From Streptomyces sp. SM10 (lineage in GTDB: Bacteria > Actinomycetota > Actinomycetes > Streptomycetales > Streptomycetaceae): DNA of 64,000 bases. The translations under genes and the position numbers were made by a program. The stretch spans positions 1-64,000 of the forward strand of contig NZ_NEUF01000108.1 in NCBI RefSeq assembly GCF_002910915.1, in the 5' to 3' direction. This document shows positions 35,117-42,995 of this stretch, in pieces; within the stretch, counting starts at the first letter, position 1, and the number at the start of each line of letters is the position of its first letter. The notes beneath the pieces were generated by a model. It saw only the letters and a program-made list of their open reading frames with translations, was not told where the DNA came from and did no database searches.

Positions 35117-35147
35117 GGCCCGCGGAGGCCGTCCGCTTCCGCGGGCC
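35117..35147 (-). terminator. Terminator of the sigma/anti-sigma operon
   Basis: GGCCCGCGGA (35117-35126) pairs perfectly with TCCGCGGGCC (35138-35147), about 20 bp past the anti-sigma stop. Confidence 0.7.
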
Positions 35148-35166
35148 GGCAGCTGTGCGCCGCAGG

Positions 35167-35952
35167 TCAGGCCGTCAGCGGGACCGCGCCGAGAGGGACG
35201 GTGGTGGGCTGCGGGGAGCCCCCGGCGGGTTCCACGGACAGGGCGACGGCATCGGCGTTGTCCAGCGCCCCCTCCAGCAGCGTCACCCGGCGCCCCGGGT
35301 CGCCGGTGAGCAGCCCGGCCGGCACGGGCGTCCCGTCCTCCATGAACCACGCCGCGTACGTCCGTCCGGCGGGGAGGGCGGGCAGACCGGAGACGGCGAG
35401 TGTGGCCGAACCCTCGCTCCGGGAGAAGGTCACGGACGCCGTGGCGCCGTCGCTCAGCGCCTGGGTCCGCAGGCGGACGTCGGACGCGGTGAGCACCTTG
35501 GCCACGTTCTCCTGCGCCGCCTCCGCCTGCCGGGCCTGCGCCTGCACCTGGGCGGCCTGCTCCTCGACCTGGCGGGCGTGGTCCCTGGCGTCCGAGGCCT
35601 CCTGGCGCTGCCATCCGGCGAGGCCGAGGCAGACCAGGGCGACGGCCACCGAAGCGGCGAGCGCCAGGCGCAGGGACCGGGCCGGTCCGCGCCCGCGTAC
35701 CCTCGGGCCCTTGCGCGTACGGGGCTCCTGCGGGGTGTCGGCCAGCCGGCCCAGGACCTGGTCCCGCAGGGAGTCCGGCGGGTGCTCAGCCGTCATCCGT
35801 CCCAGGAGCGCCGTCGTGGCCCGCAGCTCGGCCACCTCCTCCTGGCATTGCCGGCACTCGGCGAGATGGGCCTCGAACTCCCGGCGCTCCTCATCGGGGA
35901 GGGCGTGCAGGACGTAGGCGCCCGACGACTCGTGGGGGTCCGTGGTGATCAC
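35167..35952 (-). CDS. RskA-type zinc anti-sigma factor
   Basis: This 261-residue membrane anti-sigma factor holds its cognate ECF sigma factor inactive. The cytoplasmic N-terminus has the zinc-binding motif HLAECRQC (His29, Cys33, Cys36). One membrane helix lies at about 92-112, followed by a Gln/Glu/Ala coiled coil (about 115-150), then the extracytoplasmic RskA domain (LRTQALSDGATASVTFSRSEGSATLAVSGLPALPAGRTYAAWFMEDG). The GTG start overlaps the sigma-factor stop (GTGA), so synthesis is translationally coupled one-to-one. Release probably needs regulated proteolysis, as in the SigK-RskA system. Confidence 0.93.
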   Translation of the reverse strand: MITTDPHESSGAYVLHALPDEERREFEAHLAECRQCQEEVAELRATTALLGRMTAEHPPDSLRDQVLGRLADTPQEPRTRKGPRVRGRGPARSLRLALAASVAVALVCLGLAGWQRQEASDARDHARQVEEQAAQVQAQARQAEAAQENVAKVLTASDVRLRTQALSDGATASVTFSRSEGSATLAVSGLPALPAGRTYAAWFMEDGTPVPAGLLTGDPGRRVTLLEGALDNADAVALSVEPAGGSPQPTTVPLGAVPLTA

Positions 35953-36539
35953 GCTTTCGCTCCCAGGCAGCGGCGGAGCCGGATGAGGCCGTCCCGCAGG
36001 CGGGTCTTGACGGTCCCCAGCGGCAGGGACAGGGAGTGGGCGATCTCCTTGTAGGTGTGTCCGCCGTAGTAGGCCAGGACGACGGCCTCGCGCTGGATGT
36101 CGGTGAGCCCCCGCACGCAGCGGCGCACCTGCTGCCACTCCATGTGGGTCTCCACCTGCTCGGTGACCTCGTCGAAGGGGGTGTCCTCGCTGAGCCTCGC
36201 CGCCCTCTGCTCACGGTCCTGGCTGGCCTGCGCGGAGCGGACCCGGTCGACGGCGCGCCGGTGGGCCAGAGTCATGATCCACGTCATCGCGCTGCCGCGG
36301 TGGGGCCTGAACCGACCGGACGTACGCCACACCTCGAGCAGCACGTCCTGCGTGACCTCCTCCGACTGGGCGGAGTCCCGCAGGACCCGGCGCACCAGCC
36401 CCATGACGGGGCCCGCGGTCACGTCGTAGACGCCGGCGAAGGCCTCCCGGTCGCCCTCGCCGGCCGAGACCATGAGCTGGTCCAGGTCCGGTTCCCCCGG
36501 ATGTTCCCGGACGGTCCCTCCGCGGTCGTTGGCATGCAC
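35949..36539 (-). CDS. ECF sigma factor, SigK/SigL-like
   Basis: This 196-residue RNA polymerase sigma factor contains region 2 (about 25-95, SEEVTQDVLLEVWRTSGRF with the -10 recognition helix) and region 4 (about 130-190, QREAVVLAYYGGHTYKEIAHSLSLPLGTVKTRLRDGLIRLR). Pairing with an RskA-type zinc anti-sigma factor places it in the SigK/ECF19-like group. GTG at 36539 is the preferred start because GAGGA precedes it by a suitable distance. The promoter must lie at 36540-36800 in the region divergent from a broken exported-protein gene. The inducing signal is unknown. Confidence 0.93.
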   Translation of the reverse strand: MHANDRGGTVREHPGEPDLDQLMVSAGEGDREAFAGVYDVTAGPVMGLVRRVLRDSAQSEEVTQDVLLEVWRTSGRFRPHRGSAMTWIMTLAHRRAVDRVRSAQASQDREQRAARLSEDTPFDEVTEQVETHMEWQQVRRCVRGLTDIQREAVVLAYYGGHTYKEIAHSLSLPLGTVKTRLRDGLIRLRRCLGAKA

Positions 36540-36808
36540 CCGGGTCCTCGCTGACGGGTAGGCGTGCGGGAGCGGTGGTGAGATCCCGGCACGGTTGCGG
36601 CACACGAGTCGTGTGGCCGCATGACGGCGGCCACACGCCGAATATGGCACCGGACCGCCGCTCCGGCCTCCCGTGCGCACCCGAACCGGTCGATACCGGC
36701 GGGTAGAGGCGTGACCGGCCCCCGGGGGCGGACCGGCAATGCCTCAGTAACGGCCTCTTCCTGGCGTCGGTGTTCCCCCGAACCCTCTCCCGTCCCGGAG
36801 GAGCACCC

Positions 36809-36953
36809 GTGATGCCTCTGCCCCGTCCGTCCGGGCGCAGACGCGCAGTGTGGGCGGCGACCTCGCTGTCCGCGGCGGCCGTCCTGCTGTCCGGTCAACG
36901 CCTACTCCAACCGTGCCGCGGACGTGGCCGACTGGATGGCCCAGCGCCCGTAG
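36809..36953 (+). pseudogene. Relic of a secreted-protein gene (signal peptide plus C-terminal scrap)
   Basis: A good ribosome-binding site (CGGAGGAG) and GTG/ATG start lead into a signal-peptide-like sequence (RPSGRRRAVWAATSLSAAAVLLS). The frame then breaks. In another frame the segment VNAYSNRAADVADWMAQRP ends at a TAG at 36951, which looks like the natural C-terminus of an exported protein. The body of the gene has been deleted. The parent family cannot be named with confidence. Confidence 0.4.
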
Positions 36954-37061
36954 CCGAACAGGGCAGGGCCCCCAGACGGTGCCGGGGCCCGGCCCTTCGG
37001 TCCGCCGCCTGCTTCACGGGACCGCCGATGCGCTGCCTCCCCCAGCTCCGCGGATCTGCCC

Positions 37062-37784
37062 TCACCCCGTGGGGCGCTCACCCGAGGACAGCCCCTGGGC
37101 CTTGTCGAGCTGGACTGCCAGGTCGGTCAAGTCGTCGGCATACACGTCGAACCGGTCCGAGGGGGCGGGCGCATCACCCACGGGGCGGGCGACATACGCG
37201 GTGCGCAGGCCGAGCGCCTGCGCACCGCGCAGGTCCCACGCGTGGGCGGCCACCATCAAGAGCCGCTCCGGCGGGGCGCCGGAGGCGGTCACGGCCAGCT
37301 GGTAGACCGCCGGGTCCGGCTTGTACGTCCGGGCCTCCTCGGCGGAGAGCACCTGGTGCCAGCGCAGACCGGCGTGGGCGTTGAGCCCCAGCAGCGCACT
37401 CCGGCTCGCGTTGGACAGGCCGATCAGCGGGAAGCGCTCGGCGAGCCGGGCGAGCCCGGCAACGGTGTCCGGCCACGGCGGCAGGCGACGGCCCGCCAGG
37501 GCCAGCGTCGCCACGGCAGTGGGGTCCTCGACACCGGCGGCCTCGGCGACGATCCGGGCGGCCTCCCGGTCCAACGCCTCTGTGGTGGCGTAGGGGCGGC
37601 CACCGGCGAGCACGCGACGCGACTCGTGGTCGATGTGCTCCTGCCACCGTGTCAGGAGCGCCGCTGTGGTGGCCTCGTCGAGCGACGGGGCGAGCTCCTG
37701 GATCCCGCCGCGGATCCCGGCGGGTTCGTCGACGAGTGTGCCGAGGACGTCGAAGACCAGGGCGTCGATCTGCAACTCGGGCAT
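37062..37784 (-). CDS. HAD-family hydrolase, haloacid dehalogenase type II-like
   Basis: This 240-residue HAD-superfamily hydrolase resembles (S)-2-haloacid dehalogenases. The nucleophile Asp lies in DALVFDVLGTLVDEP (about residue 12). Motif II is LIGLSNASRS, motif III is ARTYKPDPAVYQLA with the Lys, and motif IV has AAHAWDLRGAQALGLRTAYV. A helical cap spans about 20-95. True dehalogenase activity is not assured: many actinobacterial members act on phosphorylated or other small substrates. It is the first intact gene beyond the degenerate patch and has no operon partners. Confidence 0.88.
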   Translation of the reverse strand: MPELQIDALVFDVLGTLVDEPAGIRGGIQELAPSLDEATTAALLTRWQEHIDHESRRVLAGGRPYATTEALDREAARIVAEAAGVEDPTAVATLALAGRRLPPWPDTVAGLARLAERFPLIGLSNASRSALLGLNAHAGLRWHQVLSAEEARTYKPDPAVYQLAVTASGAPPERLLMVAAHAWDLRGAQALGLRTAYVARPVGDAPAPSDRFDVYADDLTDLAVQLDKAQGLSSGERPTG

Positions 37785-37813
37785 GCGGTGGGCCTCCTGC
37801 GGCGACGGGTCGG

Positions 37814-38023
37814 CTACGAGCGCTCGAGGTCGGCGACGAAGGCCGCCCGGGCGTTGGTCCGGAACGCGAGCACGGGGCCGTCGGTGACCTTGGAGTCGCG
37901 GACGGGGGCGACGTGGGGGAGGCCGTCGGCGGCTTCGAGGCGGTAGCCAGCGCTTGCGCCGCTGTACGGGGACTTGTGCCAGGACGCTGTCGACAGGTCG
38001 TCATCGGAGACGCTGATCTTCAT
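37814..38023 (-). CDS. DUF397 protein
   Basis: This 69-residue protein contains the DUF397 domain (TASWHKSPYSGASAGYRLEAADGLPHVAPVRDSKVTDGPVLAFRTNARAAFVADL). DUF397 proteins are small partners of XRE/DUF5753 regulators in Streptomyces and can act as toxin-like or differentiation regulators. The ATG at 38023 is preferred: GGAGG lies nine bases before it, while the in-frame ATG at 38032 overlaps that site. The start lies inside the end of the DUF5753 remnant, the usual tight arrangement of this pair. Because the regulator is truncated, DUF397 may be unchecked or silent. Confidence 0.88.
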   Translation of the reverse strand: MKISVSDDDLSTASWHKSPYSGASAGYRLEAADGLPHVAPVRDSKVTDGPVLAFRTNARAAFVADLERS

Positions 38024-38363
38024 GGTCGTCATCCTCCGCCACCGATTCGATCAGGGCCAGGGACGCGTCCGGTGACAGGGCGCTGGCCACGACGAGATCG
38101 TAGGTCAGTTCGTACTGTCTGACCGTAGCTGGATCGTCCCGCAACTGTCCTGTGCCCAAGCCTTGCAGATGGGCGAGCGGAGGAGCGTCCGCGAAGGCCG
38201 TCAACGTGAGGGAACCTTCGAGAGCCATGGGCGCCCCGGCGGAGAACGGCAGGACGTGCACAGCTTCTTCGGTCCGGGCAAGGCGACTCCTGGTGGACAT
38301 GTGCGGGTGTTGGAACTGCGCCTCTTCCACGGTGGCGACGAATTGGCCACGCTGAGTAGGCAT
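38001..38363 (-). pseudogene. Truncated XRE/DUF5753 regulator
   Basis: The last part of a DUF5753 domain is recognisable (VHVLPFSAGAPMALEGSLTLTAF, DDPATVRQYELTYDLVVASALSPDASLALIESVA) and ends normally. The helix-turn-helix and most of the DUF5753 domain, about 150 residues, are missing. The frame opens in the loop of a 13-bp inverted repeat at 38347-38381, so the break may be linked to that structure. The residual frame of 120 residues could still be translated but cannot bind DNA. Confidence 0.7.
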
Positions 38364-38381
38364 AGCCGCTACTCAGCGTGG
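38347..38381. repeat. 13-bp perfect inverted repeat at the DUF5753 breakpoint
   Basis: CCACGCTGAGTAG (38347-38359) pairs with CTACTCAGCGTGG (38369-38381) around a 9-bp loop. It lies between divergent reading frames. It may be an operator, a terminator from a lost gene or the end of a vanished element. Confidence 0.75.
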
Positions 38382-38395
38382 AAATGGGGAAGATC

Positions 38396-38638
38396 ATGAA
38401 GACGGCTACGGAACGGCACAAAGAGGCAGTGGGCAGAGTGCGGGCTGCGGAGGACGCGGTGGCGCGGCTGCGGGCCGGGTTCACGGGGGTCGGCGTGAAG
38501 CTGCCGTCGCTGCGGATCGACCCGGTGTCGTGCGCGGGGAACGAGCCGGCGCCGCTCGTCGACCTCGGCCGGTGCTCGATCGAGACGGCGCTGCGGCTGA
38601 GTGCACTGCTCGAAGCGAAGGCGGCTCATGACAGTTGA
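38396..38638 (+). CDS. Small hypothetical protein, 80 aa
   Basis: This is an unrecognised soluble protein. An N-terminal helix (ATERHKEAVGRVRAAEDAVARLRAGF) is followed by a Pro-rich middle and a short C-terminal helix (SIETALRLSALLEAKAAHDS). The ATG at 38396 is chosen because GGGGAAG precedes it; an in-frame GTG at 38378 sits inside the inverted repeat. Its end overlaps the next small gene by 11 bp, so the two form a coupled pair. Proximity to DUF397/DUF5753 genes is common for such small proteins in Streptomyces, but no role is known. Confidence 0.65.
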   Translation: MKTATERHKEAVGRVRAAEDAVARLRAGFTGVGVKLPSLRIDPVSCAGNEPAPLVDLGRCSIETALRLSALLEAKAAHDS

Positions 38639-38861
38639 AGGACTGGAGCCGTGTACGCCGGAGCCCGGGACGTTCGCGGTGGACGTGCGGGACGGCCGGG
38701 TGGGCCGGGTGATGGGCCGCGTCGGCCCGTACGTGCAACTGCGTCCGCCGGGCGGCGGGGCCGAGTGGGACTGCCCGCCGGACGCGGTCCGGCCTGCTCC
38801 GCCGGGGCTCGTGCTTCGGGCCCGGGTGCGGGAGATCAACCGCGAGGGGCGGCTGCCGTGA
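38628..38861 (+). CDS. Small hypothetical protein, 77 aa
   Basis: This is an unrecognised small beta-rich protein: PGTFAVDVRDGRVGRVMGRVGPYVQLRPPGGGAEWDCPPDAVRPAPPG followed by LRARVREINREGRLP. The DGRVGRVMGRVGPYVQLRPPGGG pattern resembles a small SH3-like barrel. The ATG lies within the end of the preceding 80-residue gene, so translation is coupled. No signal peptide is present. The function is unknown. Confidence 0.65.
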   Translation: MTVEGLEPCTPEPGTFAVDVRDGRVGRVMGRVGPYVQLRPPGGGAEWDCPPDAVRPAPPGLVLRARVREINREGRLP

Positions 38862-38876
38862 GGCCGCCCCGGGGCG

Positions 38877-39345
38877 TCACGGCCGGGTCGACGCCCGGCG
38901 CTCCCGGGCCTGGACGAGCCGCTGCCGGAGTATCGCGAGTGTGGCGTGCGCCGGTGGAAGGGCCAGCGCGCCGGTGAGCAGCAGGGCGACGGCGATCGGA
39001 ACGAGGAGCCCGGCGACGTACGCGGCGTAGGTGTTGTCCGGGCCCCACTCGAGGAAGGCGTGGACCGTGCCGGAGCGCAGCGGCCGTGCGGCGAGGTGGA
39101 GCAGGACGTACAGGGCTACGGTGAGCGCGCCCAGGGGGAGCGCGAAGGCCACGGTCCGGGACCAGGCGGAGGCCCGGCCCCACACGAGGGACCAGGAGTG
39201 GCGCATCGCGGCCCGGGGCCCTCGTCGATGCGGGCTCGCTCCGCGCCCAGGCGTATCTCGGTGAACTCGGGCCAGACGGCGAGGAGGCCCACGGCGGTCA
39301 GCAGCAGTCCGCCCAGGGCGACCGGACCGGTGACGAGGGCGGCCC
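38877..39345 (-). pseudogene. Frameshifted small membrane protein
   Basis: From ATG 39206 to 38877 a 109-residue frame encodes two membrane segments (VAFALPLGALTVALYVLLHLA and GLLVPIAVALLLTGALAL). Immediately upstream, in another frame, lies what looks like the missing N-terminal part: ALVTGPVALGGLLLTAVGLLAVWPEFTEIRLGAERARIDEGP. Adding one base in the GGGCCCCGGGCC run near 39220-39226 would join the two into one protein of about 155 residues with three membrane helices. The upstream half also lacks a good start. It is either a pseudogene or an assembly error at the GC run. Confidence 0.5.
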
Positions 39346-39473
39346 GACCCCTTCGACGTCACCCTGCTCACGGACGGCTTCCCGGTCTGAGGGCGGGACG
39401 CCGGACAGCGGGGCCGGCCCGATGAGGGCCGACCCCGCCTCTGCGCGTGGTGCGTGAGGATCCCGCGTCGGGA

Positions 39474-39827
39474 TCAGAGGATGCGGAAGCTGTCGTAGTA
39501 GCCGCCGACCTGTGCGTGGTAGCCGGGGTCGGCCGCGTGCTTGTGCTTGTCGAACTCGGGGGAGTCCTTTATCTGGTCCTTGGTCAGGTCGACGAAGACC
39601 GTCCGGTGCTCCGTGTCGATGCCCTTGACCGTGCCCGCCGGAAGCAGGACGTCCTTCCCGAAGATCCACACCCCGGTGTCGACGACGAGGTAGGCGGAGC
39701 CCGCCTCGTCGGAGTGCTTGTCGACCTTGCCGATGCTGCCGTCCGTCGCCTCGACCGAGAATCCGGTCAGATCGGCGCCCGCGGTGTGACCACTCGAAGG
39801 CTGGTAGCCCCACAGATCGTCACTCAT
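39474..39827 (-). CDS. PRC-barrel domain protein
   Basis: This 117-residue soluble protein has one PRC-barrel (about residues 18-85: DLTGFSVEATDGSIGKVDKHSDEAGSAYLVVDTG, FGKDVLLPAGTVKGID). PRC-barrels occur in photosynthetic reaction centres, RimM and stress-related proteins; stand-alone actinobacterial copies are often stress-induced, but no activity is known. An aromatic and charged C-terminus (PGYHAQVGGYYDSFRIL) follows. GAAGGAG precedes the ATG at 39827. A GATCCCG-CGT-CGGGATC hairpin overlaps the stop codon. Confidence 0.88.
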   Translation of the reverse strand: MSDDLWGYQPSSGHTAGADLTGFSVEATDGSIGKVDKHSDEAGSAYLVVDTGVWIFGKDVLLPAGTVKGIDTEHRTVFVDLTKDQIKDSPEFDKHKHAADPGYHAQVGGYYDSFRIL

Positions 39828-39964
39828 GAAATGGCTCCTTCCTCGACGGTTCATTCGGAACGGCGAATACGTCGCGACCATGAATGAGGGGCGATTTTCG
39901 CCTGACACATCGCGTGCCCGTACTTTTCCGCTCCATGCGTCGTGTGTTCGACGTGTACGCGAAA

Positions 39965-40006
39965 ACGCGGGTGGCGCGGGACCCGTAGGTCCCGCGCCAC
40001 CCGCGT
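39965..40006 (-). terminator. Terminator of the tiny membrane protein gene
   Basis: Arms of 19 bp (ACGCGGGTGGCGCGGGACC, 39965-39983, and its exact complement, 39988-40006) enclose a 4-nt loop, 20 bp beyond the stop at 40026. Confidence 0.9.
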
Positions 40007-40025
40007 CTGTGCTGGTCGTGGCTGT

Positions 40026-40193
40026 CTACCAGCGGTACCAACGGCCACGCTTGCCGCCGGTGGTGGACCGGGCGAAGAATCCGACCAGCCAGATCACCAG
40101 CACGATCACGGCGATCCACCACAGTGCCTTGAGTGCGAAGCCGGCACCGAAAAGGATCAGGGCGAGAAGAAGAACGAGAAGCAGGGGAACCAT
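40026..40193 (-). CDS. Tiny hydrophobic membrane protein, 55 aa
   Basis: This 55-residue protein is two membrane helices (MVPLLLVLLLALILFGAGFAL and WWIAVIVLVIWLVGFF) with a short basic tail (ARSTTGGKRGRWYRW). Similar small hydrophobic proteins, often annotated simply as such, are common in Streptomyces. GGAGG lies nine bases before the ATG at 40193, and a very strong terminator follows, so expression as a short monocistronic mRNA is likely. The function is unknown; membrane stress is a guess supported only by the neighbouring PRC-barrel gene. Confidence 0.8.
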   Translation of the reverse strand: MVPLLLVLLLALILFGAGFALKALWWIAVIVLVIWLVGFFARSTTGGKRGRWYRW

Positions 40194-40373
40194 TGTTATC
40201 AACCTCCGAGACATCTGGTGCCCGGAAAGCAATTGCCTACACACTCGTGTTCGTGCGGAAAAAAGTTCGCGGGCTTCCCGTGCGGTTCGCGGCCGTTCGG
40301 GGGCGGTCCGGCGCCCGCTCCCCGTCGGTCACGCGTGTCCGGTCCGGCGGCCCGGCGCCGGACCCCGCATGAC

Positions 40374-40416
40374 GACGACGGTCTCCCCGCACGCCGCGTG
40401 CGGGGAGACCGTCGTC
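40374..40416 (-). terminator. Terminator of the mur operon
   Basis: A 20-bp perfect stem (GACGACGGTCTCCCCGCACG at 40374-40393 with its complement at 40397-40416) and a 3-nt loop lie 15 bp beyond the PTS gene stop. Confidence 0.92.
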
Positions 40417-40431
40417 GGGAAGAGGTCCGGG

Positions 40432-41955
40432 TCAGACGCCGGCCGGCTCCTTCGCCGGCTCGTCCCCGGAGCCCTGGCCCGAGGCCGGGGCACCGCCGGA
40501 GGCCGCGACCGTCGAGGCGGCCGGCTCCTGGGAGACGTTGAACTCCGCCAGCAGGGACTTGCTGAAGCCGAAGAAGTACGTGGCGACGAAGCCCGCGACG
40601 TAGCCGACGAGCAGGCCGCCCGCGTAGATCGCGATGGTGGAACCGAGGCCGTGGTTGCCGTCCAGCAGCGGGAAGAGCGCCCAGCCGGACGGGCCGATGG
40701 CCGTGGAGCCCACCGAGTCGCCGAGCTGGTTGAACAGACCCACGAACCCGCCGCCGAACGCGCCGCCCACACAGGCCGTGATGAACGGACGGCCCAGCGG
40801 GAGCGAGACGCCGTAGATCAGGGGCTCGCCGACACCCAGCAGGCCCGCCGGCATCGCGGACCTGATGGTCCTGCGGATCGACTCGTTGTTCGGGAGGCGG
40901 AGGTAGACCGCCGCCGCGGCACCGACCTGGCCCGCTCCGGCCATCGCGAGGATCGGGAGCAGGACCGTGAAGCCCTGCTGCTCGATCAGGGTCGTGTGGA
41001 TCGGGATCAGGGCCTGGTGCAGGCCCAGCATCACCAGCGGCAGGAAGAACCCGCCGAGCAGGAAGCCCGCGCCCGCGCCGCCCGTGGAGAGCAGCCAGTC
41101 GGCGAAGGTGCCGATGGCGGTGGAGATCTCACCGGCCACGTACATGAGGCCGAAGATCGTGACGAGCCCGGAGATCAGGACCGTCAGCGTGGGCGTGACC
41201 AGCACGTCCAGTGCCTCGGGCACCCAGCGGCGGCACCACTTCTCGACGTACACCGCGAGGACCGCCGCACCGAGGGCGCCGAGGACACCGCCCTGACCCG
41301 GGGAGAGGGTCTGGCCGAAGGCCTCGATGTTCGCGACGCCGGGGAAGACGATGATCGCAGCGACCGCTCCGCCCAGGATCGGCGTACCGCCGAACTCCTT
41401 CGCCGTGTTGTAGCCGACGAAGACCGCGATCAGGGCCATGAAGCCGGAGGCCATCGCCGCGAGTGCGGGGGTGACCGAGGGCAGCCAGCCGAGGTTCACC
41501 AGCAGGCCGTTGAGGCCGGCGATGATGCCGCAGCCGATCAGGGCGGGGATCAGCGGGACGAAGATGTTCGCGATTCTGCGCAGGAACAGCTTGAACGGGG
41601 TGGCGTTCTTCGCCTTCTGCTGTGCCTTGAGGGCCGCGCCCCTGTCGGCCAGCTCCTCCGCGGTGTGGGCGGTCTCCGGGGTGCCGGACGCCTTGCCCTC
41701 CTCGACGAGCTGCTCGAACTCGGGGGTGACCCGGGCGACGGTGCCCGGGCCGAGGACGATCTGATAGGTGTCGTCCTCGACCACGCCCATCACGGCGGGG
41801 ACCGCCTTGAGGGCCTCGTCGTCGACGAGGGAACGGTCGTGCAGGCCCAGCCGGAGCCGGGTCATGCAGTGGGCGATCGAGCTGACGTTCGCAGCGCCAC
41901 CGACGAGCGGCAGGATCGCGGCGGCAGTGGCGCGGTTCTTGTCTTCAGTAGCCAT
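40432..41955 (-). CDS. murP: MurNAc-type PTS permease, EIIBC component
   Basis: This 507-residue PTS permease imports and phosphorylates its sugar, by context N-acetylmuramic acid. The N-terminal EIIB domain has its phosphorylated Cys in SIAHCMTRLRLGL (about residue 30), followed by a Glu/Ala-rich linker and an EIIC domain of about ten membrane helices (about 120-480), including GVGEPLIYGVSLPLGRPF. No EIIA domain is fused, as in MurP, so it must use an EIIA (Crr) encoded elsewhere. It follows murQ by 35 bp in the regulator-etherase-permease operon. Confidence 0.88.
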   Translation of the reverse strand: MATEDKNRATAAAILPLVGGAANVSSIAHCMTRLRLGLHDRSLVDDEALKAVPAVMGVVEDDTYQIVLGPGTVARVTPEFEQLVEEGKASGTPETAHTAEELADRGAALKAQQKAKNATPFKLFLRRIANIFVPLIPALIGCGIIAGLNGLLVNLGWLPSVTPALAAMASGFMALIAVFVGYNTAKEFGGTPILGGAVAAIIVFPGVANIEAFGQTLSPGQGGVLGALGAAVLAVYVEKWCRRWVPEALDVLVTPTLTVLISGLVTIFGLMYVAGEISTAIGTFADWLLSTGGAGAGFLLGGFFLPLVMLGLHQALIPIHTTLIEQQGFTVLLPILAMAGAGQVGAAAAVYLRLPNNESIRRTIRSAMPAGLLGVGEPLIYGVSLPLGRPFITACVGGAFGGGFVGLFNQLGDSVGSTAIGPSGWALFPLLDGNHGLGSTIAIYAGGLLVGYVAGFVATYFFGFSKSLLAEFNVSQEPAASTVAASGGAPASGQGSGDEPAKEPAGV

Positions 41956-41990
41956 GGTGCGTGGTGCCTTGCTGTGCGGGGAGTGGTGCG

Positions 41991-42953
41991 TCAGGTGGTG
42001 CGGACGGCCGCGAGGGCGGCGCGGAGGTGGCCTCGGGAGTCGGTCAGGAGCGTGGCGGCGGTGGGGCCGTCGACCCCGCCGAGGATGGCGAGGATGGCGT
42101 TCTTCACCTCGCCGTCGGTGGCGGCGAGCGCCGCCTCGATCTCCGGGTCGGAGGCGCCGGTGGCGAGGGAGACGATCCGGCGGGAGCGGGCGCGCAGCTT
42201 CTCGTTGGAAGCGCGTACGTCGACCATGAGGTTCCCGTACGTCTTGCCGAGCCGGATCATCGTGATCGTCGACAGCATGTTGAGGACGAGCTTCTGCGCC
42301 GTGCCCGCCTTGAGACGGGTGGAGCCGGTGAGCAGCTCGGGGCCGACGACGATCTCCAGGCCGTGCTCGGCCGCCGCGGCGAGTGCGGAGTCGGCGTTGC
42401 AGGAGAGGCCGATGGTGAGCGCGCCCTGCGCACGGGCGTGCTCGACGGCGCCGATCGCGTACGGGGTGCGGCCGGAGGCGGAGATGCCGACCACCGTGTC
42501 GTCGGCGGTGAGGCCCAGGGCGTCGAGGTCGGCGGCGGCCAGCTCCTTGCTGTCCTCGGCGCCCTCCACCGCCTTGATCATGGCGGAGGGGCCGCCCGCG
42601 ATGAGGCCGATGACCTCGGACGGGTCGGTGTTGAAGGTGGGCGGGCACTCGCTGGCGTCGAGCACGCCGAGGCGGCCCGCGGTTCCGGCGCCCGCGTAGA
42701 TCAGCCGGCCGCCGCGCGCCGTGCGCTCGGCGGTGGCGTCGATCGCGGCGGCGATCAGGGGAAGCTTCTCGGCCACGGCGGCGGGGACGGTCGCGTCCTC
42801 GCCGTTCATGATGCGGGCGATCTCCTGCGTCGGCAGCTGGTCGATCTCGGCGAGCTCCGGGCGGAAGGCCTCGGTGGTGAGGGTGGCCAGCTGGGCGCGG
42901 AGTTCGCCGTAGCCGCCGGGGGTGGCGGCGTCGGCGTCGGTGGTGGAGGTCAT
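41991..42953 (-). CDS. murQ: N-acetylmuramic acid-6-phosphate etherase MurQ
   Basis: This 320-residue SIS-fold lyase cleaves the lactyl ether of MurNAc-6-P to give GlcNAc-6-P and D-lactate. Diagnostic are RLIYAGAGTAGRLGVLDASECPPTF with the catalytic Glu, AVEGAEDSKELAAADL, the SIS strand VVGISASGRTPYAIGAV, and KAGTAQKLVLNMLSTITMIRLGKTYGNLMVDV. The product GlcNAc-6-P feeds NagA, encoded 26 kb away in this same window, so wall recycling and chitin catabolism converge. It is the second gene of the murR-murQ-murP operon. Confidence 0.95.
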   Translation of the reverse strand: MTSTTDADAATPGGYGELRAQLATLTTEAFRPELAEIDQLPTQEIARIMNGEDATVPAAVAEKLPLIAAAIDATAERTARGGRLIYAGAGTAGRLGVLDASECPPTFNTDPSEVIGLIAGGPSAMIKAVEGAEDSKELAAADLDALGLTADDTVVGISASGRTPYAIGAVEHARAQGALTIGLSCNADSALAAAAEHGLEIVVGPELLTGSTRLKAGTAQKLVLNMLSTITMIRLGKTYGNLMVDVRASNEKLRARSRRIVSLATGASDPEIEAALAATDGEVKNAILAILGGVDGPTAATLLTDSRGHLRAALAAVRTT

Positions 42954-42995
42954 GGACAGCGGCTCTGCTTTCTCGTTCGCGTGACGTCGGCCGGG

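Noticed and set aside
38651..38977. Alternative plus-strand frame across the 77-residue gene
   Set aside because: It has an Arg/Gly/Pro shadow composition. The overlapping pair at 38396-38861 has better starts and protein-like sequence.
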